A DNA stretch of 64,000 nt, taken from assembly GCF_004519545.1 (NCBI RefSeq), contig NZ_SDKM01000006.1, forward strand, positions 62,001 through 126,000. Direction: 5' to 3'. The notes under the pieces are model-generated. The model was not told where the DNA came from. It made no database searches and saw nothing but the letters and a program-made list of their open reading frames with translations. The DNA comes from Nocardioides guangzhouensis. GTDB taxonomy: Bacteria; Actinomycetota; Actinomycetes; Propionibacteriales; Nocardioidaceae. Of this stretch, positions 26,208 through 35,072 are shown piece by piece; the stretch's first letter is position 1; the number at the start of each line of letters is the position of its first letter. A program made the position numbers and the translations under genes.

Positions 26208-27422
26208 ATGGGCGACCGCGCGGGCGTGGTGGTGGTCGGCGCCGGTCAGGCCGGCCTCACGGTGAGCCGCGGCCTGCGTGCCGCGGGGGTCGACCACGTG
26301 GTGCTCGAGCAGGCCTCCGTGGCCGCGTCCTGGCGCTCGCGCTGGGAGAGCTTCACCCTCGTCACGCCGAACTGGACGCTCGACCTGCCGGGCGCGCCGT
26401 ACGACGGGCCGGACCCGGAGGGTCACGTGCCCAGGGACGCCATCGTCGACTACCTCGTGTCGTACGCCGGAGGCGCCGGCGAGATCCGGACCGGTGTCCG
26501 CGTCGACCGGCTCGGCAGGGCACCCGGCCGCGGCTTCCGGGCCACGACCAGCGAGGGGCCCGTCGACGCCGACCAGGTGGTCGTGTGCACCGGCGCCTTC
26601 CCCCGGCCGTACCTGCCGGCTGCTGCGGCCGGCTTCCCCGCGTCCGTCAGCGTCCTCGACGTGACCGCCTACCACGACCCCGCGTCACTTCCCCCGGGCC
26701 GCGTGCTGGTCGTGGGGAGCGGCCAGACCGGCGTCCAGCTCGCCGAGGAGCTGCACGTTGCGGGGCGCGACCCGGTGCTCGCCTGCGGGAGGGCGCCGTG
26801 GGGGCCGCGCCGGATCGGCGATCTCGACCTCGTCACGTGGCTCGACCGGGTCGGGTTCTTCGGGCAGCCGCTGTCCGTGCTGCCCTCGCCCGCCGCTCGC
26901 CTGTGGGCGAACATCCAGGCCACGGGTGCCCACGGCGGCCACGACCTCCACTACCGGGTCCTCCAGGACCTCGGCGTCACCCTGGTCGGCCACCTCGAGG
27001 GCGTCCGCGACGGCACCGCGCGGTTCGCCGGGGACCTCGCGGAGTCGGTGGCCTTCGGCGACGCACGTTGGGCGGACGCCCACCGCCTGCTGCGCGGCAG
27101 CCTCGGCGATGCCCTTCCACCGGTCCCGGACCCGGCACCGTTCCGGGCGGACGCGCCGACCGAGGTCGACCTGTCCGGGTTCGGCGCGGTCGTCGTGACC
27201 TCCGGCTTCCGGCCTGACCACGCCACCTGGGTGGACCTGCCGGTGTTCGACAAGATGGGCTTCCCCGTCGTCGGAGAGGACCTGGCGACCGCGGTCCCCG
27301 GCCTGTGGTTCTGCGGCGTCCATTTCCTCCGCACGCGCGGCTCGTCGCTCCTGCTCGGCGTCGGCCGCGACGCGGGCACCGTCGTGGAGGGCGTCGTACG
27401 GCACGCCGCGGTCACCGCCTGA
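26208..27422 (+). CDS. Flavin-containing monooxygenase-like NAD(P)/FAD oxidoreductase
   Basis: 404 residues with two dinucleotide motifs: VVVVGAGQAGLTVSRGLRAAG near residue 8 for FAD and RVLVVGSGQTGVQLAEEL near 164 for NAD(P)H. Between them is a HDP-type linker (VTAYHDPASLPPGRV) like a degenerate Baeyer-Villiger/FMO fingerprint. The C-terminal GLWFCGVHFLRTRGSSLLLG is typical of the putative 'flavoprotein involved in K+ transport' group. The substrate is unknown. It begins a run of plus-strand genes with membrane-lipid character; the start ATG at 26208 has no strong ribosome site. Confidence 0.85.
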   Translation: MGDRAGVVVVGAGQAGLTVSRGLRAAGVDHVVLEQASVAASWRSRWESFTLVTPNWTLDLPGAPYDGPDPEGHVPRDAIVDYLVSYAGGAGEIRTGVRVDRLGRAPGRGFRATTSEGPVDADQVVVCTGAFPRPYLPAAAAGFPASVSVLDVTAYHDPASLPPGRVLVVGSGQTGVQLAEELHVAGRDPVLACGRAPWGPRRIGDLDLVTWLDRVGFFGQPLSVLPSPAARLWANIQATGAHGGHDLHYRVLQDLGVTLVGHLEGVRDGTARFAGDLAESVAFGDARWADAHRLLRGSLGDALPPVPDPAPFRADAPTEVDLSGFGAVVVTSGFRPDHATWVDLPVFDKMGFPVVGEDLATAVPGLWFCGVHFLRTRGSSLLLGVGRDAGTVVEGVVRHAAVTA

Positions 27423-27602
27423 GGGCCTGGCCCCCGGAGGCCGGCGTGGCGCGCCGCGACCGGTCCGGACCGATGGCGGTCCGGGGTGGCGAAATGTCCG
27501 AATTTGGGTACGGGCGCCGCAGCGTTCATGATGATGGAGCACGTCCCCGCGGTCGACGACGCCCCTGCGGACGCCGCTCTCCCGGAGCCTCGGAAGGACC
27601 CC

Positions 27603-28469
27603 ATGCAGCTCCGCTCCCTCCTGCAGTCCCGGACCGCGCTCGTCCTCGGAGTGGTGGTCAGCGTCCTCGTCCCCGTGCTGACCCTCCCCCGGATCCCCCA
27701 CGTGAGCCCGTGGCCGGTCGCGCTGGGCCTGCTGCCGTGGGTGATCGGCAAGTACGTCCTCTGCCCGCTGCGCTGGCGTGCCGTGACCGATGCCGACCTC
27801 GGCCGGCGGTGGCACCTGCGCGCGTACGCCGAGTCCGAGCTGCTCGGCCTGCTCACGCCGGGTCACGTCGGGGCGGACGCGTGGCGCTACCACCGCCTGA
27901 CCAAGGCCGGCCTGCGCCGCGGCGACGCGGTCGCGAGCGTCGGCACGGACCGCCTGCTCGGCGCGCTCGGCCTGGCTGCCTTCGTCGTCTTCGCCGGCTC
28001 CGAGCTGCCGCTGCGCATGCTCCTCCCCGCGGTCGGGCTCGCGCTGGCCGCACTCGTCGCCCTCGTCGTGGTCCGGCGGTTCCGGCCCGACCTGCTCCCG
28101 CGGCGCCCGCTGCCGCCTCCCCGCCGGCTGGCCCACGGCCTGCTGCTGTCCGCGGGGTACCAGCTGAGCATCGCCGGCCTGCTGCTCGGGACCCTGGCAG
28201 CCACCGGCCACTCCCTGTCGCCCCTGCAGCTGCTGGGGGCGTTCGGGGCCAGCCAGGTCGCCGGCGCGGTCCCCGGTCCGAACGGCGCCAGCCCGCGCGA
28301 CGGCGCCCTCGTGGTCGCCCTCGTCGCGCTCGGCGTGCCGTGGGCGGCCGCTGCGGCCGCGGTCGCCATCAAGGCCGCTGTCGCGTGGCTGCCGGCGCTC
28401 GCGCTCGGCGGCGTCAGCCTGGTCCTCGCCCGCCGGGCCGCCCGCACCCCGGCTCCCGTGACCGCCTGA
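27603..28469 (+). CDS. Flippase-like (UPF0104/LPG-synthase TM) membrane protein
   Basis: 288 residues with seven or eight helices, of the lysylphosphatidylglycerol synthetase membrane-domain fold that moves lipids across the bilayer. The hallmark is near the N-terminus: GKYVLCPLRWRAV, then ESELLGLLTPGHVGADAWRYHRL and SVGTDRLLGALGL, with PGPNGASPRDG in the second half. There is no soluble synthase domain. Start ATG 27603 has GGAAGGA in front; a series of ATGs from 27528 is in frame but lacks a ribosome site. Lies 133 bp before a PAP2-type gene. Confidence 0.82.
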   Translation: MQLRSLLQSRTALVLGVVVSVLVPVLTLPRIPHVSPWPVALGLLPWVIGKYVLCPLRWRAVTDADLGRRWHLRAYAESELLGLLTPGHVGADAWRYHRLTKAGLRRGDAVASVGTDRLLGALGLAAFVVFAGSELPLRMLLPAVGLALAALVALVVVRRFRPDLLPRRPLPPPRRLAHGLLLSAGYQLSIAGLLLGTLAATGHSLSPLQLLGAFGASQVAGAVPGPNGASPRDGALVVALVALGVPWAAAAAAVAIKAAVAWLPALALGGVSLVLARRAARTPAPVTA

Positions 28470-28614
28470 CCCCTCGGCGTACCCGCCCGGGGGCCGGATG
28501 GGGGTCCGACTCGGGACCTTCGCCCCCGGCGACGGCCGCGTCGGCCTGCCCACGATGGAGGGGACGTTGCCGTGGCACGTCCCACCACCGACCGCGTACC
28601 TGCCGGAGGCAGCC

Positions 28615-29355
28615 ATGGACATCTCGCGGGGCACTCGGCTGGCGCGGTCGCGCCTGGCCTGGGTCCTCGGGCAGGCGGGGCTGGTGGCGCTGGGCGTCTT
28701 CGTCTACTTCCGGGTGCGCGGCCTCACCGAGGGGGCTGAGGACACGGCGCTGGCACACGCCCGCGACCTCGCCGCTCTCGAGCAGCGGCTGGGGATCGCG
28801 GTCGAGGCCGAGGTGCAGGCGCCGTTCGAGTCCTCCCACCTCGGCGAGACGCTGGTCAACTGGGTCTACGTCTTCGGTCACTGGCCGGTCATCGTGCTGG
28901 TGATGGTCTGGACCGCCTGGCACCACCGCGAGGTCTTCCTCCGGCTCCGCGACGGGATGCTGGTCTCCGGCGCCATCGGGCTGCTGATCTTCGCGACGTA
29001 CCCGGTGGCGCCGCCGCGGCTGGCCGACGACGGGCTGGTCGACACGGTGACCCGGAGCTCCGACGCGTACCGGGTGCTGCAGCCGCCGGCCTTCGTCAAC
29101 CAGTACGCCGCGATGCCGAGCCTGCACTACGGCTGGGACCTGCTGGTCGGGATCGCGGTCGTCTCGGCGGCGACCACGGCCTGGCTCCGCCTGGTCGGCC
29201 TCGCGCTGCCGGTCGCCATGATGGTGGCGGTGGTGGCGACCGCCAACCACTTCGTGCTCGACGTCGTCGCCGGCGCGGCGCTCGCCCTGGTCGGGCACGC
29301 CGTGGCCCTGCGGCTCGAGCGGCGACGGCTGCGCCGGCGGAGGGAGGAACCATGA
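28615..29355 (+). CDS. PAP2/Aur1-like phosphatase or phosphotransferase
   Basis: 246 residues with about six membrane helices and PAP2 active-site motifs: QYAAMPSLHYGWDLL near residue 167 and ATANHFVLDVVAGA near 207. PSLHxGW with NHxxxD is the form seen in the inositol phosphotransferase (Aur1-like) branch rather than simple acid phosphatases. Substrate could be a phosphatidyl or ceramide phosphoester. Start ATG 28615 has CGGAGG upstream. Overlaps the GDPD gene by ATGA. Confidence 0.85.
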   Translation: MDISRGTRLARSRLAWVLGQAGLVALGVFVYFRVRGLTEGAEDTALAHARDLAALEQRLGIAVEAEVQAPFESSHLGETLVNWVYVFGHWPVIVLVMVWTAWHHREVFLRLRDGMLVSGAIGLLIFATYPVAPPRLADDGLVDTVTRSSDAYRVLQPPAFVNQYAAMPSLHYGWDLLVGIAVVSAATTAWLRLVGLALPVAMMVAVVATANHFVLDVVAGAALALVGHAVALRLERRRLRRRREEP

Positions 29356-30005
29356 GCGTGCTGGCGATCGCGCACCGCGCCGGCAACTCGCTGGCCGGCC
29401 TGCACGAGGCCAACGCGCTGGGCGTCGACGTCATCGAGTGCGACGTGCACGAGCACCGCGGGCGGCTCGAGGTGCGACACCTCAAGACGGCCGGGCCGCT
29501 GCCGTTCCTCTGGGACCGGTGGGAGCTGGCCTCCGCCTCCGCGCCCCGCCTCGGCCTGCGCGAGCTTCTCGAGGCCGACCGGCACGGCACCACGTTCATG
29601 CTCGACCTCAAGGGCAGGCACACCCGGGCCGCCCGATCCGCGGCTCGGCTGCTGCACGAGCTCGGGCACGACCGCCCGCTGCTCGTGTGCGGGCGGCACT
29701 GGCCGTCCGTCGAGCTCCTGACGGGGCTGCCCTACGTGCGGCCCGTCCTCTCCGCCCGCACCCGCGCGGAGCTCGCCCGGCTGCGCACCCGGCTGGTCAC
29801 GGGGAGCCGGGTGCACGGGGTGTCGGTGCACCGCAGCCTGCTCGACAAGACCCTGGTCGGGGAGCTCCTCGACCACGTCGAGGTGGTGATGACCTGGCCG
29901 GTCAACGACACCGGGGTGCTGGAGGGCCTGCTGACGATCGGGGTCAACGGCATCATCAGCGACGAGCCGGACCTGCTGGCCGCGCTGGTCGCCGGGCGGG
30001 AGTGA
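29352..30005 (+). CDS. Glycerophosphodiester phosphodiesterase family protein
   Basis: 217 residues of the GDPD TIM barrel. The opening AIAHRAGNS is the HR-G-x-N catalytic segment, with the metal pair in IECDVHEH and the lysine in FMLDLKGRH; NGIISDEPDLL ends the barrel. GDPDs cut glycerol phosphodiesters to release glycerol 3-phosphate. Overlap with the PAP2 gene suggests joint work on a phospholipid head group. It lacks a signal peptide, so acts in the cytoplasm. Confidence 0.88.
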   Translation: MSVLAIAHRAGNSLAGLHEANALGVDVIECDVHEHRGRLEVRHLKTAGPLPFLWDRWELASASAPRLGLRELLEADRHGTTFMLDLKGRHTRAARSAARLLHELGHDRPLLVCGRHWPSVELLTGLPYVRPVLSARTRAELARLRTRLVTGSRVHGVSVHRSLLDKTLVGELLDHVEVVMTWPVNDTGVLEGLLTIGVNGIISDEPDLLAALVAGRE

Positions 30006-30032
30006 CGCCCGGGCCAGCCCTGCTGCCCCTCC

Positions 30033-30089
30033 GGCTGCCCCGTCCTGGCTGCTCCGTCCTGGCTGCTCCGTCCTTGGCTGCCCCGTCCT
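30033..30089. repeat. Short 14-bp tandem repeat after the GDPD gene
   Basis: GGCTGCYCCGTCCT is repeated from 30033, 30047, 30061 and 30076 (one unit 15 bp), followed by a degenerate fifth copy. It lies in the gap between convergent GDPD and ABC permease genes. Confidence 0.6.
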
Positions 30090-30094
30090 GCTGC

Positions 30095-30949
30095 TCAGTC
30101 CTGGGTGCGGCGGCGGAACGAGCGGATCGCGAGCGGGGCCACCACCGCCGTGATCGCGATCGTCCACAGGACCGTCGAGATCACGGGGTACTGCAACGGG
30201 AGCGCCGCGTCGTCACCCAGCGGGGGCGTGTTGCCCCAGAGCTCCCGGCACGCCTGGACGAGTGAGGAGATCGGGTTCCATTCGGCGATGGTCTGGAGCC
30301 AGTCCGGCATGTTCTCGGTCGGCGCGAACGTGTTGGCGACGAACGTGATCGGGAACATGGTGGCGAACATGAGGCCGTTGACCGCCTCCACCGAGCGCAT
30401 CGCCGAGCCCACCCAGATGCCGACCCAGATCATCGAGAAGCCCCAGAGCAGCATCAGGGCGTAGGCGAGGACCGCGTCGAGGAACCCGTCACGGATCCGC
30501 CAGCCGATGATCAGGCCGGTCACGGACATCACCACGATGCCGATGCTGGAGTGCATGAGGCTGGAGATGCTCCGGCCGACGAGCACCGCCGACGAGTTGA
30601 TCGGCAACGACCGCATCCGGTCGACGATGCCCTTGTCGAGGTCGGCGGTGAGCCCGACGGCGACGACGAACGACGAGAACGCGATCGTCTGGCCCATGAT
30701 CCCAGCCATGATCCACTCGTTGTAGCCGTTCTCCGACGAGGTCTTGATGGACCCACCGAACACGAGCGCGAACAGCAGCACGAACATGACCGGCTGGATG
30801 GTCACGTCGAGCAGCATCTCCGGCATCCGCTTGATGTGGATGAGGTTGCGGCGGGTGATCGCGAGCGACTGGCGCAGCAGTCCCGTCGGGCGGATCTCCG
30901 GTCGCTCGTCGCGCGTCTCGCTGCGGACGGCCTCGCTCTGCGTGGTCAC
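30095..30949 (-). CDS. ABC-2 type permease, DrrB family
   Basis: 284 residues with six helices and the DrrB-type motifs: NLIHIKRMPEMLLDVTIQPVMFVLLFA at the first helix and the central DRMRSLPINSSAVLVGR segment, with ANTFAPTENMPDW near the external loop. Starts at GTG within the ATPase stop. Forms a drug or lipid exporter with the ATPase; substrate unknown. Confidence 0.94.
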   Translation of the reverse strand: MTTQSEAVRSETRDERPEIRPTGLLRQSLAITRRNLIHIKRMPEMLLDVTIQPVMFVLLFALVFGGSIKTSSENGYNEWIMAGIMGQTIAFSSFVVAVGLTADLDKGIVDRMRSLPINSSAVLVGRSISSLMHSSIGIVVMSVTGLIIGWRIRDGFLDAVLAYALMLLWGFSMIWVGIWVGSAMRSVEAVNGLMFATMFPITFVANTFAPTENMPDWLQTIAEWNPISSLVQACRELWGNTPPLGDDAALPLQYPVISTVLWTIAITAVVAPLAIRSFRRRTQD

Positions 30950-31950
30950 GGGACCTTCTCCCCTGCGTCGGTAGTGCTGGTGTCGTCGGACGACTCGCCG
31001 TCCTGGGCGTCCTCGGCCCGGTGTCCGGTCAGGTGCAGGAACACGTCGTCGAGGCTCGGGCGCTTGAGGCCGAGGTCGTCGAGCTCGATCTCGCTGTGCG
31101 CGAAGACCCCGGCGATGCGGGTCATGTCGCCGAGACCGTTGGCCGGGGCGGTGAGCTGCCGGGCCCCCTCGTCGACGTGCACCTCGCTGACGTGCTCGCG
31201 GAGCATCCGCTCGGCGATCGGGAGGTCACCGGCGCGGGACACCGTGATCACCAGCGCGGCCGCTCCGGAGGCGTCCTTGAGCTCGAGCGGGGTGCCCTCG
31301 GCGATCACCGTGCCGCGGTCGATCACCACGATCCGGTCGGCGAGCTGGTCGGCCTCCTCGAGGTACTGCGTGGTGAGCAGCAGCGTGGTGCCCTCGCGCA
31401 CCAGGCCGCGGAGGACGTCCCACAGCTCCACCCGGCTGCGCGGGTCGAGGCCGGTGGTGGGCTCGTCGAGGAACAGGACCGGCGGCCTGGCGATCAGGCT
31501 GACCGCGAGGTCGAGCCGTCGCCGCATGCCGCCGGAGTAGGTCTTGGCGATCCGGTCGCCGGCGTCCGCGAGGCTGAACCGCCCCAGGAGCTCCTCGCTG
31601 GCGCGCTTGACGTACGCCGGGGAGAGGCCGTAGAGCGAGCCGATCAGACGCAGGTTCTCCCGGCCGGTCAGGAGCTCGTCGACCGTGGCGGCCTGCCCGG
31701 TCAGCCCCATCGCTCGACGGACGGCAGCCGGCTCACGGACGACGTCGTGGCCGGCCACCCGGGCGGTGCCTGCGGTCGGCTCGGTCAGGGTCGTCATCAT
31801 GCGCACGGTCGTGGTCTTGCCGGCGCCATTGGGACCGAGCATGCCGAGCACCGTGCCCTCGGGCACGGAGAAGCTCACCCCGTCCACCGCCACCGTCTCA
31901 CCGAAGTGCTTGACGAGGTTCTCGGCTTCGATCGCCGCTCGTGGACTCAT
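30946..31950 (-). CDS. ABC transporter ATP-binding protein, DrrA family
   Basis: 334 residues, daunorubicin-resistance ATPase type. Walker A GPNGAGKTTTVRMMTTL, signature YSGGMRRRLDLAVSLI, Walker [14 protein letters not shown]. The C-terminal DrrA domain is present (EIELDDLGLKRPSLDDVFLHLTG). Start ATG at 31948-31950 follows a GGGGG; an upstream ATG frame is not used. First gene of the pair with the DrrB-type permease; divergent from the next ABC pair 157 bp away. Confidence 0.95.
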   Translation of the reverse strand: MSPRAAIEAENLVKHFGETVAVDGVSFSVPEGTVLGMLGPNGAGKTTTVRMMTTLTEPTAGTARVAGHDVVREPAAVRRAMGLTGQAATVDELLTGRENLRLIGSLYGLSPAYVKRASEELLGRFSLADAGDRIAKTYSGGMRRRLDLAVSLIARPPVLFLDEPTTGLDPRSRVELWDVLRGLVREGTTLLLTTQYLEEADQLADRIVVIDRGTVIAEGTPLELKDASGAAALVITVSRAGDLPIAERMLREHVSEVHVDEGARQLTAPANGLGDMTRIAGVFAHSEIELDDLGLKRPSLDDVFLHLTGHRAEDAQDGESSDDTSTTDAGEKVP

Positions 31951-32101
31951 GCCCCCGACCCTAGGAGAGACCACCGACGACGCCGAACGATTTACGGCGG
32001 AGAGCAGGAACGGTCGGATAACGATTCGTCCGGACGAGATCCCCGCCACCTTCCCCGGCCTCCCGGGCCACCCGGAGCCGGACGGGCGCGTGCCCCGTTC
32101 C

Positions 32102-32107
32102 TAGACT
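32102..32107 (+). promoter_or_regulatory. -10 element of the ABC-ctaA operon
   Basis: TAGACT directly abuts the ATG at 32108. With the usual six-base spacing transcription would begin on the GTG at 32114, two codons downstream, giving a leaderless message and suggesting that GTG is the true start. The -35 is unclear. Confidence 0.4.
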
Positions 32108-33055
32108 ATGCGCGTGCCCGCGTCGTCCTCCCCTGCCGTGGCGATCGAGGGACTCCACATGCGGTACGGCGAGACCCGCGCCGTCGACGGGCTCTCGCTC
32201 ACCGTCGAACGTGGCACGGTCACCGCGGTCCTCGGCCCGAACGGAGCCGGCAAGACGACCACGCTGGAGACCTGCGAGGGCTTCCGGGCCGCGCAGCAGG
32301 GCACCGTGCGGGTGCTCGGGCTGGACCCGGTCCGCGAGCGGAGGGCGCTGCTGCCCCGGATCGGCGTGATGCTGCAGTCCGGTGGCGCGTGGTCGGGGGT
32401 CCGTGCGGTCGAGATGCTCGAGCACGTGGCCCGGCTGCACGCGAACCCGCTGCCGGTCCCGATGCTGGTCGAGCGTCTCGGGCTCGCCGAGTGTGGCCGC
32501 ACGCCGTACCGCCGACTCTCGGGCGGGCAGCAGCAGCGGCTCGGCCTCGCGATGGCGGTGGTCGGGCGGCCCGAGCTGGTGTTCGTCGACGAGCCGACGG
32601 CCGGCATGGACCCGGCCGCGCGGCGCACCACCTGGGAGCTGGTCGAGGAGCTCAAGGCCGACGGCGTGACTGTGGTGCTCACCACCCACTACATGGAGGA
32701 GGCCGAGCGGCTCGCGGACACCGTCCACGTCATCGACCGCGGCCGGGTGGTCGCCACCGGGTCGCCGTTCGAGCTGACCCGCGCGCGCGGCCAGGCCACG
32801 ATCCGGCTGGTGGTGACCGAGCCGTTCCCCCGGGAGGCGCCGGAGTCGCTGCGCGCCACCCTCGGCAGCGGCACCGAGGTCACCGAGATCAACCAGCAGA
32901 GCCTGCTGATCACCGGGCCGGCCGACGCCTCGACGCTCGCGAAGGTGTCGGCGTGGTGCGAGGAGCAGGGTGTGCTGCCCGAGTCGCTCAGCCTCGGCCA
33001 GCGCACCCTGGAGGACGTATTCCTGCAGATCACCGGGCGGGAGCTGGCGCCGTGA
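32108..33055 (+). CDS. ABC transporter ATP-binding protein, paired with a permease before ctaA
   Basis: 315 residues (or 313 from the GTG at 32114). Walker A GPNGAGKTTTLETCEGFRA, signature LSGGQQQRLGLAMAVV, Walker B LVFVDEPTAGMDP. The Glu-Thr-Cys-Glu-Gly-Phe sequence after Walker A recurs in the ATPase genes that adjoin ctaA in other actinobacteria. First gene of a three-gene operon with 4-bp overlaps (ATPase-permease-ctaA), equivalent to M. tuberculosis Rv1458c-Rv1457c-Rv1456c. Its cargo may relate to heme or cytochrome assembly; that is inference. Confidence 0.92.
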   Translation: MRVPASSSPAVAIEGLHMRYGETRAVDGLSLTVERGTVTAVLGPNGAGKTTTLETCEGFRAAQQGTVRVLGLDPVRERRALLPRIGVMLQSGGAWSGVRAVEMLEHVARLHANPLPVPMLVERLGLAECGRTPYRRLSGGQQQRLGLAMAVVGRPELVFVDEPTAGMDPAARRTTWELVEELKADGVTVVLTTHYMEEAERLADTVHVIDRGRVVATGSPFELTRARGQATIRLVVTEPFPREAPESLRATLGSGTEVTEINQQSLLITGPADASTLAKVSAWCEEQGVLPESLSLGQRTLEDVFLQITGRELAP

Positions 33056-33834
33056 GCCCCGCGACCGGCACCTTCACGCCCGCGCCGGGCGCCGCGCCGT
33101 ACCTCCGCATGGTCCGGGCCCAGGCGTCCATGGAGACCCGGCTGCTGCTGCGCAACGGCGAGCAGCTGCTGCTGGCCGTCGTGATCCCGGTGCTCGCGCT
33201 GGTCGGAGGGGTGCTCGGTGCCGAGCGAATGGGGCTCGACCTCGCGCACCGGCCCGTGGACGTCCTCACCCCGGGCGTGCTCGCGCTGGCGGTGATGTCC
33301 ACCTCGTTCACGTCGCTGGCGATCGCCACCGGGTTCGAGCGACGCTACGGCCTGCTCAAGCGGCTCGGCGCCTCGCCCCTGCCCCGCTCGGGCCTGCTGC
33401 TCGGCAAGGTCGGCTCGCTGCTCATCGTCCAGGGACTCCAGGCGGTCGTCATCTGCGCGGTCGCGTTCGCGCTCGGCTGGGACCCCGGCGGCGGCGTCAC
33501 CGGCTGGCTCGTGGCGCTGCTCGGTGCGCTGCTCGGGACGCTCGCGTTCGCCTCACTCGGGCTGGCGCTGGCCGGCACCCTCCGTGCGGAGGCCACGTTG
33601 GCCGCCGCCAACCTCGTCTACCTGCTGCTCCTGACCGGTGGCGGGGTGGTCGTGCCCCGGTCGACGTACGGCGCGGCCGAGGCTCCGCTCGCCCTGCTGC
33701 CGTCCGGGGCCCTCGGCGACGTCCTCCGCAACGCCCTGCTCGAGGGCACCGTGGCCGGGAGCGCCCTGCTCGTCCTGATCGCCTGGGCGGCCGTGGGCTC
33801 CGTGCTCGCCGCCCGACTCTTCCGGTGGGAGTGA
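33052..33834 (+). CDS. ABC-2 type permease, partner of the ctaA-linked ATPase
   Basis: 260 residues, six helices, starting at GTG (VSPATGTFTPAPGAAPYLR). It has MSTSFTSLAIATGFERRYGLLKRLGASPLPR, typical of this class, and ends SVLAARLFRWE. Overlaps the ATPase stop and the ctaA start, each by 4 bp. Confidence 0.92.
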   Translation: MSPATGTFTPAPGAAPYLRMVRAQASMETRLLLRNGEQLLLAVVIPVLALVGGVLGAERMGLDLAHRPVDVLTPGVLALAVMSTSFTSLAIATGFERRYGLLKRLGASPLPRSGLLLGKVGSLLIVQGLQAVVICAVAFALGWDPGGGVTGWLVALLGALLGTLAFASLGLALAGTLRAEATLAAANLVYLLLLTGGGVVVPRSTYGAAEAPLALLPSGALGDVLRNALLEGTVAGSALLVLIAWAAVGSVLAARLFRWE

Positions 33835-34763
33835 CCGTGCCGACCCTGACCCGTGGCCCCCGACGCCTCCTCGAGCGCGCCGGGGACGGCCTGGTGCCGT
33901 ACCTCCCGCACCTCGCCGTGGCCAACCTCGTCGTCAACGTGCTGATCGTGGTGACCGGCGGCGCCGTACGCCTGACCGCGTCGGGCCTCGGGTGCCCGAC
34001 CTGGCCGCGCTGCACCGACGAGTCCTACGTGCCGCACGGGGAGCTCGGGTTGCACGGGGCGATCGAGTTCGGCAACCGGATGATCACGTTCCTGGTGACC
34101 GCGGTCGCGCTGCTCTGCATCCTCGCCGCCTGGCGGGCCGGCAACCGGCGGGTCACCTGGCTCGCGCTCGGCGTCGCCTCGATCGTGCCGGCGCAGGTCG
34201 TGATCGGCGGGATCACCGTGCTCACCGACCTGAACCCGTGGGTGGTCGCGTTCCACCTGCTGGTGTCGATGCTGATCATCCAGCTGTGCGTGTGGCTGCT
34301 CGTGGAGGTCGCGGACTGGGCTCCGTCGTACGTCGCGGGCAGCGCCGCTCCCCCGATCCATCGGCGCGTGCAGAAGCTGGCCGGGCTGGTGTACGGCGCC
34401 GGCTGGCTCGTCCTGTACCTCGGCACCGTGGTCACCGGGTCGGGCCCGCACGCCGGCGACCACGGGGCCGCGCGCACCGGCCTCGACCCGCAGCTGTTCT
34501 CGCACGTGCACGCGTTCGCGGTCTACCTGCTGGTCGCGCTGACCTTCGGCCTGGTCTTCCTGGCCCGGCGCGGCGGCGCCACCAGCGTCGAGACCGCCGC
34601 GCTGGTGCTGCTCGCGGTGGAGATCGGGCAGGGCGTCGTCGGGTTCACGCAGTACGCCCTCGACCTGCCGGTCGGCCTGGTCGCCCTGCACATGCTGGGC
34701 GCCGCACTCACCTCGGCCGCGCTCGCCTGGGTGCTGCTGGCCGCGCGCCGTACGCCGGTCTGA
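33831..34763 (+). CDS. ctaA: Heme A synthase CtaA
   Basis: 310 residues, eight helices. Converts heme O to heme A for cytochrome aa3. Conserved parts: GGAVRLTASGLGCPTWPRC with the loop Cys pair, HGAIEFGNRM with the heme His, FHLLVSM and later SHVHAFAVYL and LHMLGAAL, the paired histidines. The start GTG at 33831 overlaps the permease stop; a second GTG at 33837 is possible. The partner ctaB lies convergent 309 bp downstream. Confidence 0.95.
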   Translation: MTVPTLTRGPRRLLERAGDGLVPYLPHLAVANLVVNVLIVVTGGAVRLTASGLGCPTWPRCTDESYVPHGELGLHGAIEFGNRMITFLVTAVALLCILAAWRAGNRRVTWLALGVASIVPAQVVIGGITVLTDLNPWVVAFHLLVSMLIIQLCVWLLVEVADWAPSYVAGSAAPPIHRRVQKLAGLVYGAGWLVLYLGTVVTGSGPHAGDHGAARTGLDPQLFSHVHAFAVYLLVALTFGLVFLARRGGATSVETAALVLLAVEIGQGVVGFTQYALDLPVGLVALHMLGAALTSAALAWVLLAARRTPV

Positions 34764-35072
34764 GTGGCGCCGCGGGCTGCCCGCCGGACGTCCCGCGCAA
34801 CGTCATACGGTCCGGTCGCCCGAACAGCCCGAACAGCCAGGCCGTATGCCGTCCGGCGCGAACGCAGCCGGACATGATGACGGCGGCGGGCCCGCACCCC
34901 CGTGCCCGGGCCTACCGCCGTTCATCTCCCTCTGACGTCACGGTGGCCCATTTGGTGGCCCGCGGTCACCGATTTCCCGCGAGGTCGGCCCGGGCGCGCC
35001 CGGAAATGACCCGTTCGGGGCACTTGTCCGTACCGCTACCCGGGCGGCGCGAAGACTCGGGTGCTGGTCCGG
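34764..35072. other. Gap between convergent ctaA and ctaB with a hairpin
   Basis: No open frame with gene character. ACGGCGG at 34880-34886 pairs with CCGCCGT at 34915-34921 around a second inner stem (GGGCCCG...CCCGGGCC), a strong GC hairpin without a T-tract that could end transcription from both sides. CATACGG/CCGTATG at 34804 and 34842 is a weaker inverted pair, and GCCCGAACA repeats nearby. Nothing else seen. Confidence 0.4.

Noticed and set aside
26208..32107. Genomic island by mobile element
   Set aside because: No integrase, att-type repeats, tRNA or insertion sequence borders; composition matches the rest.
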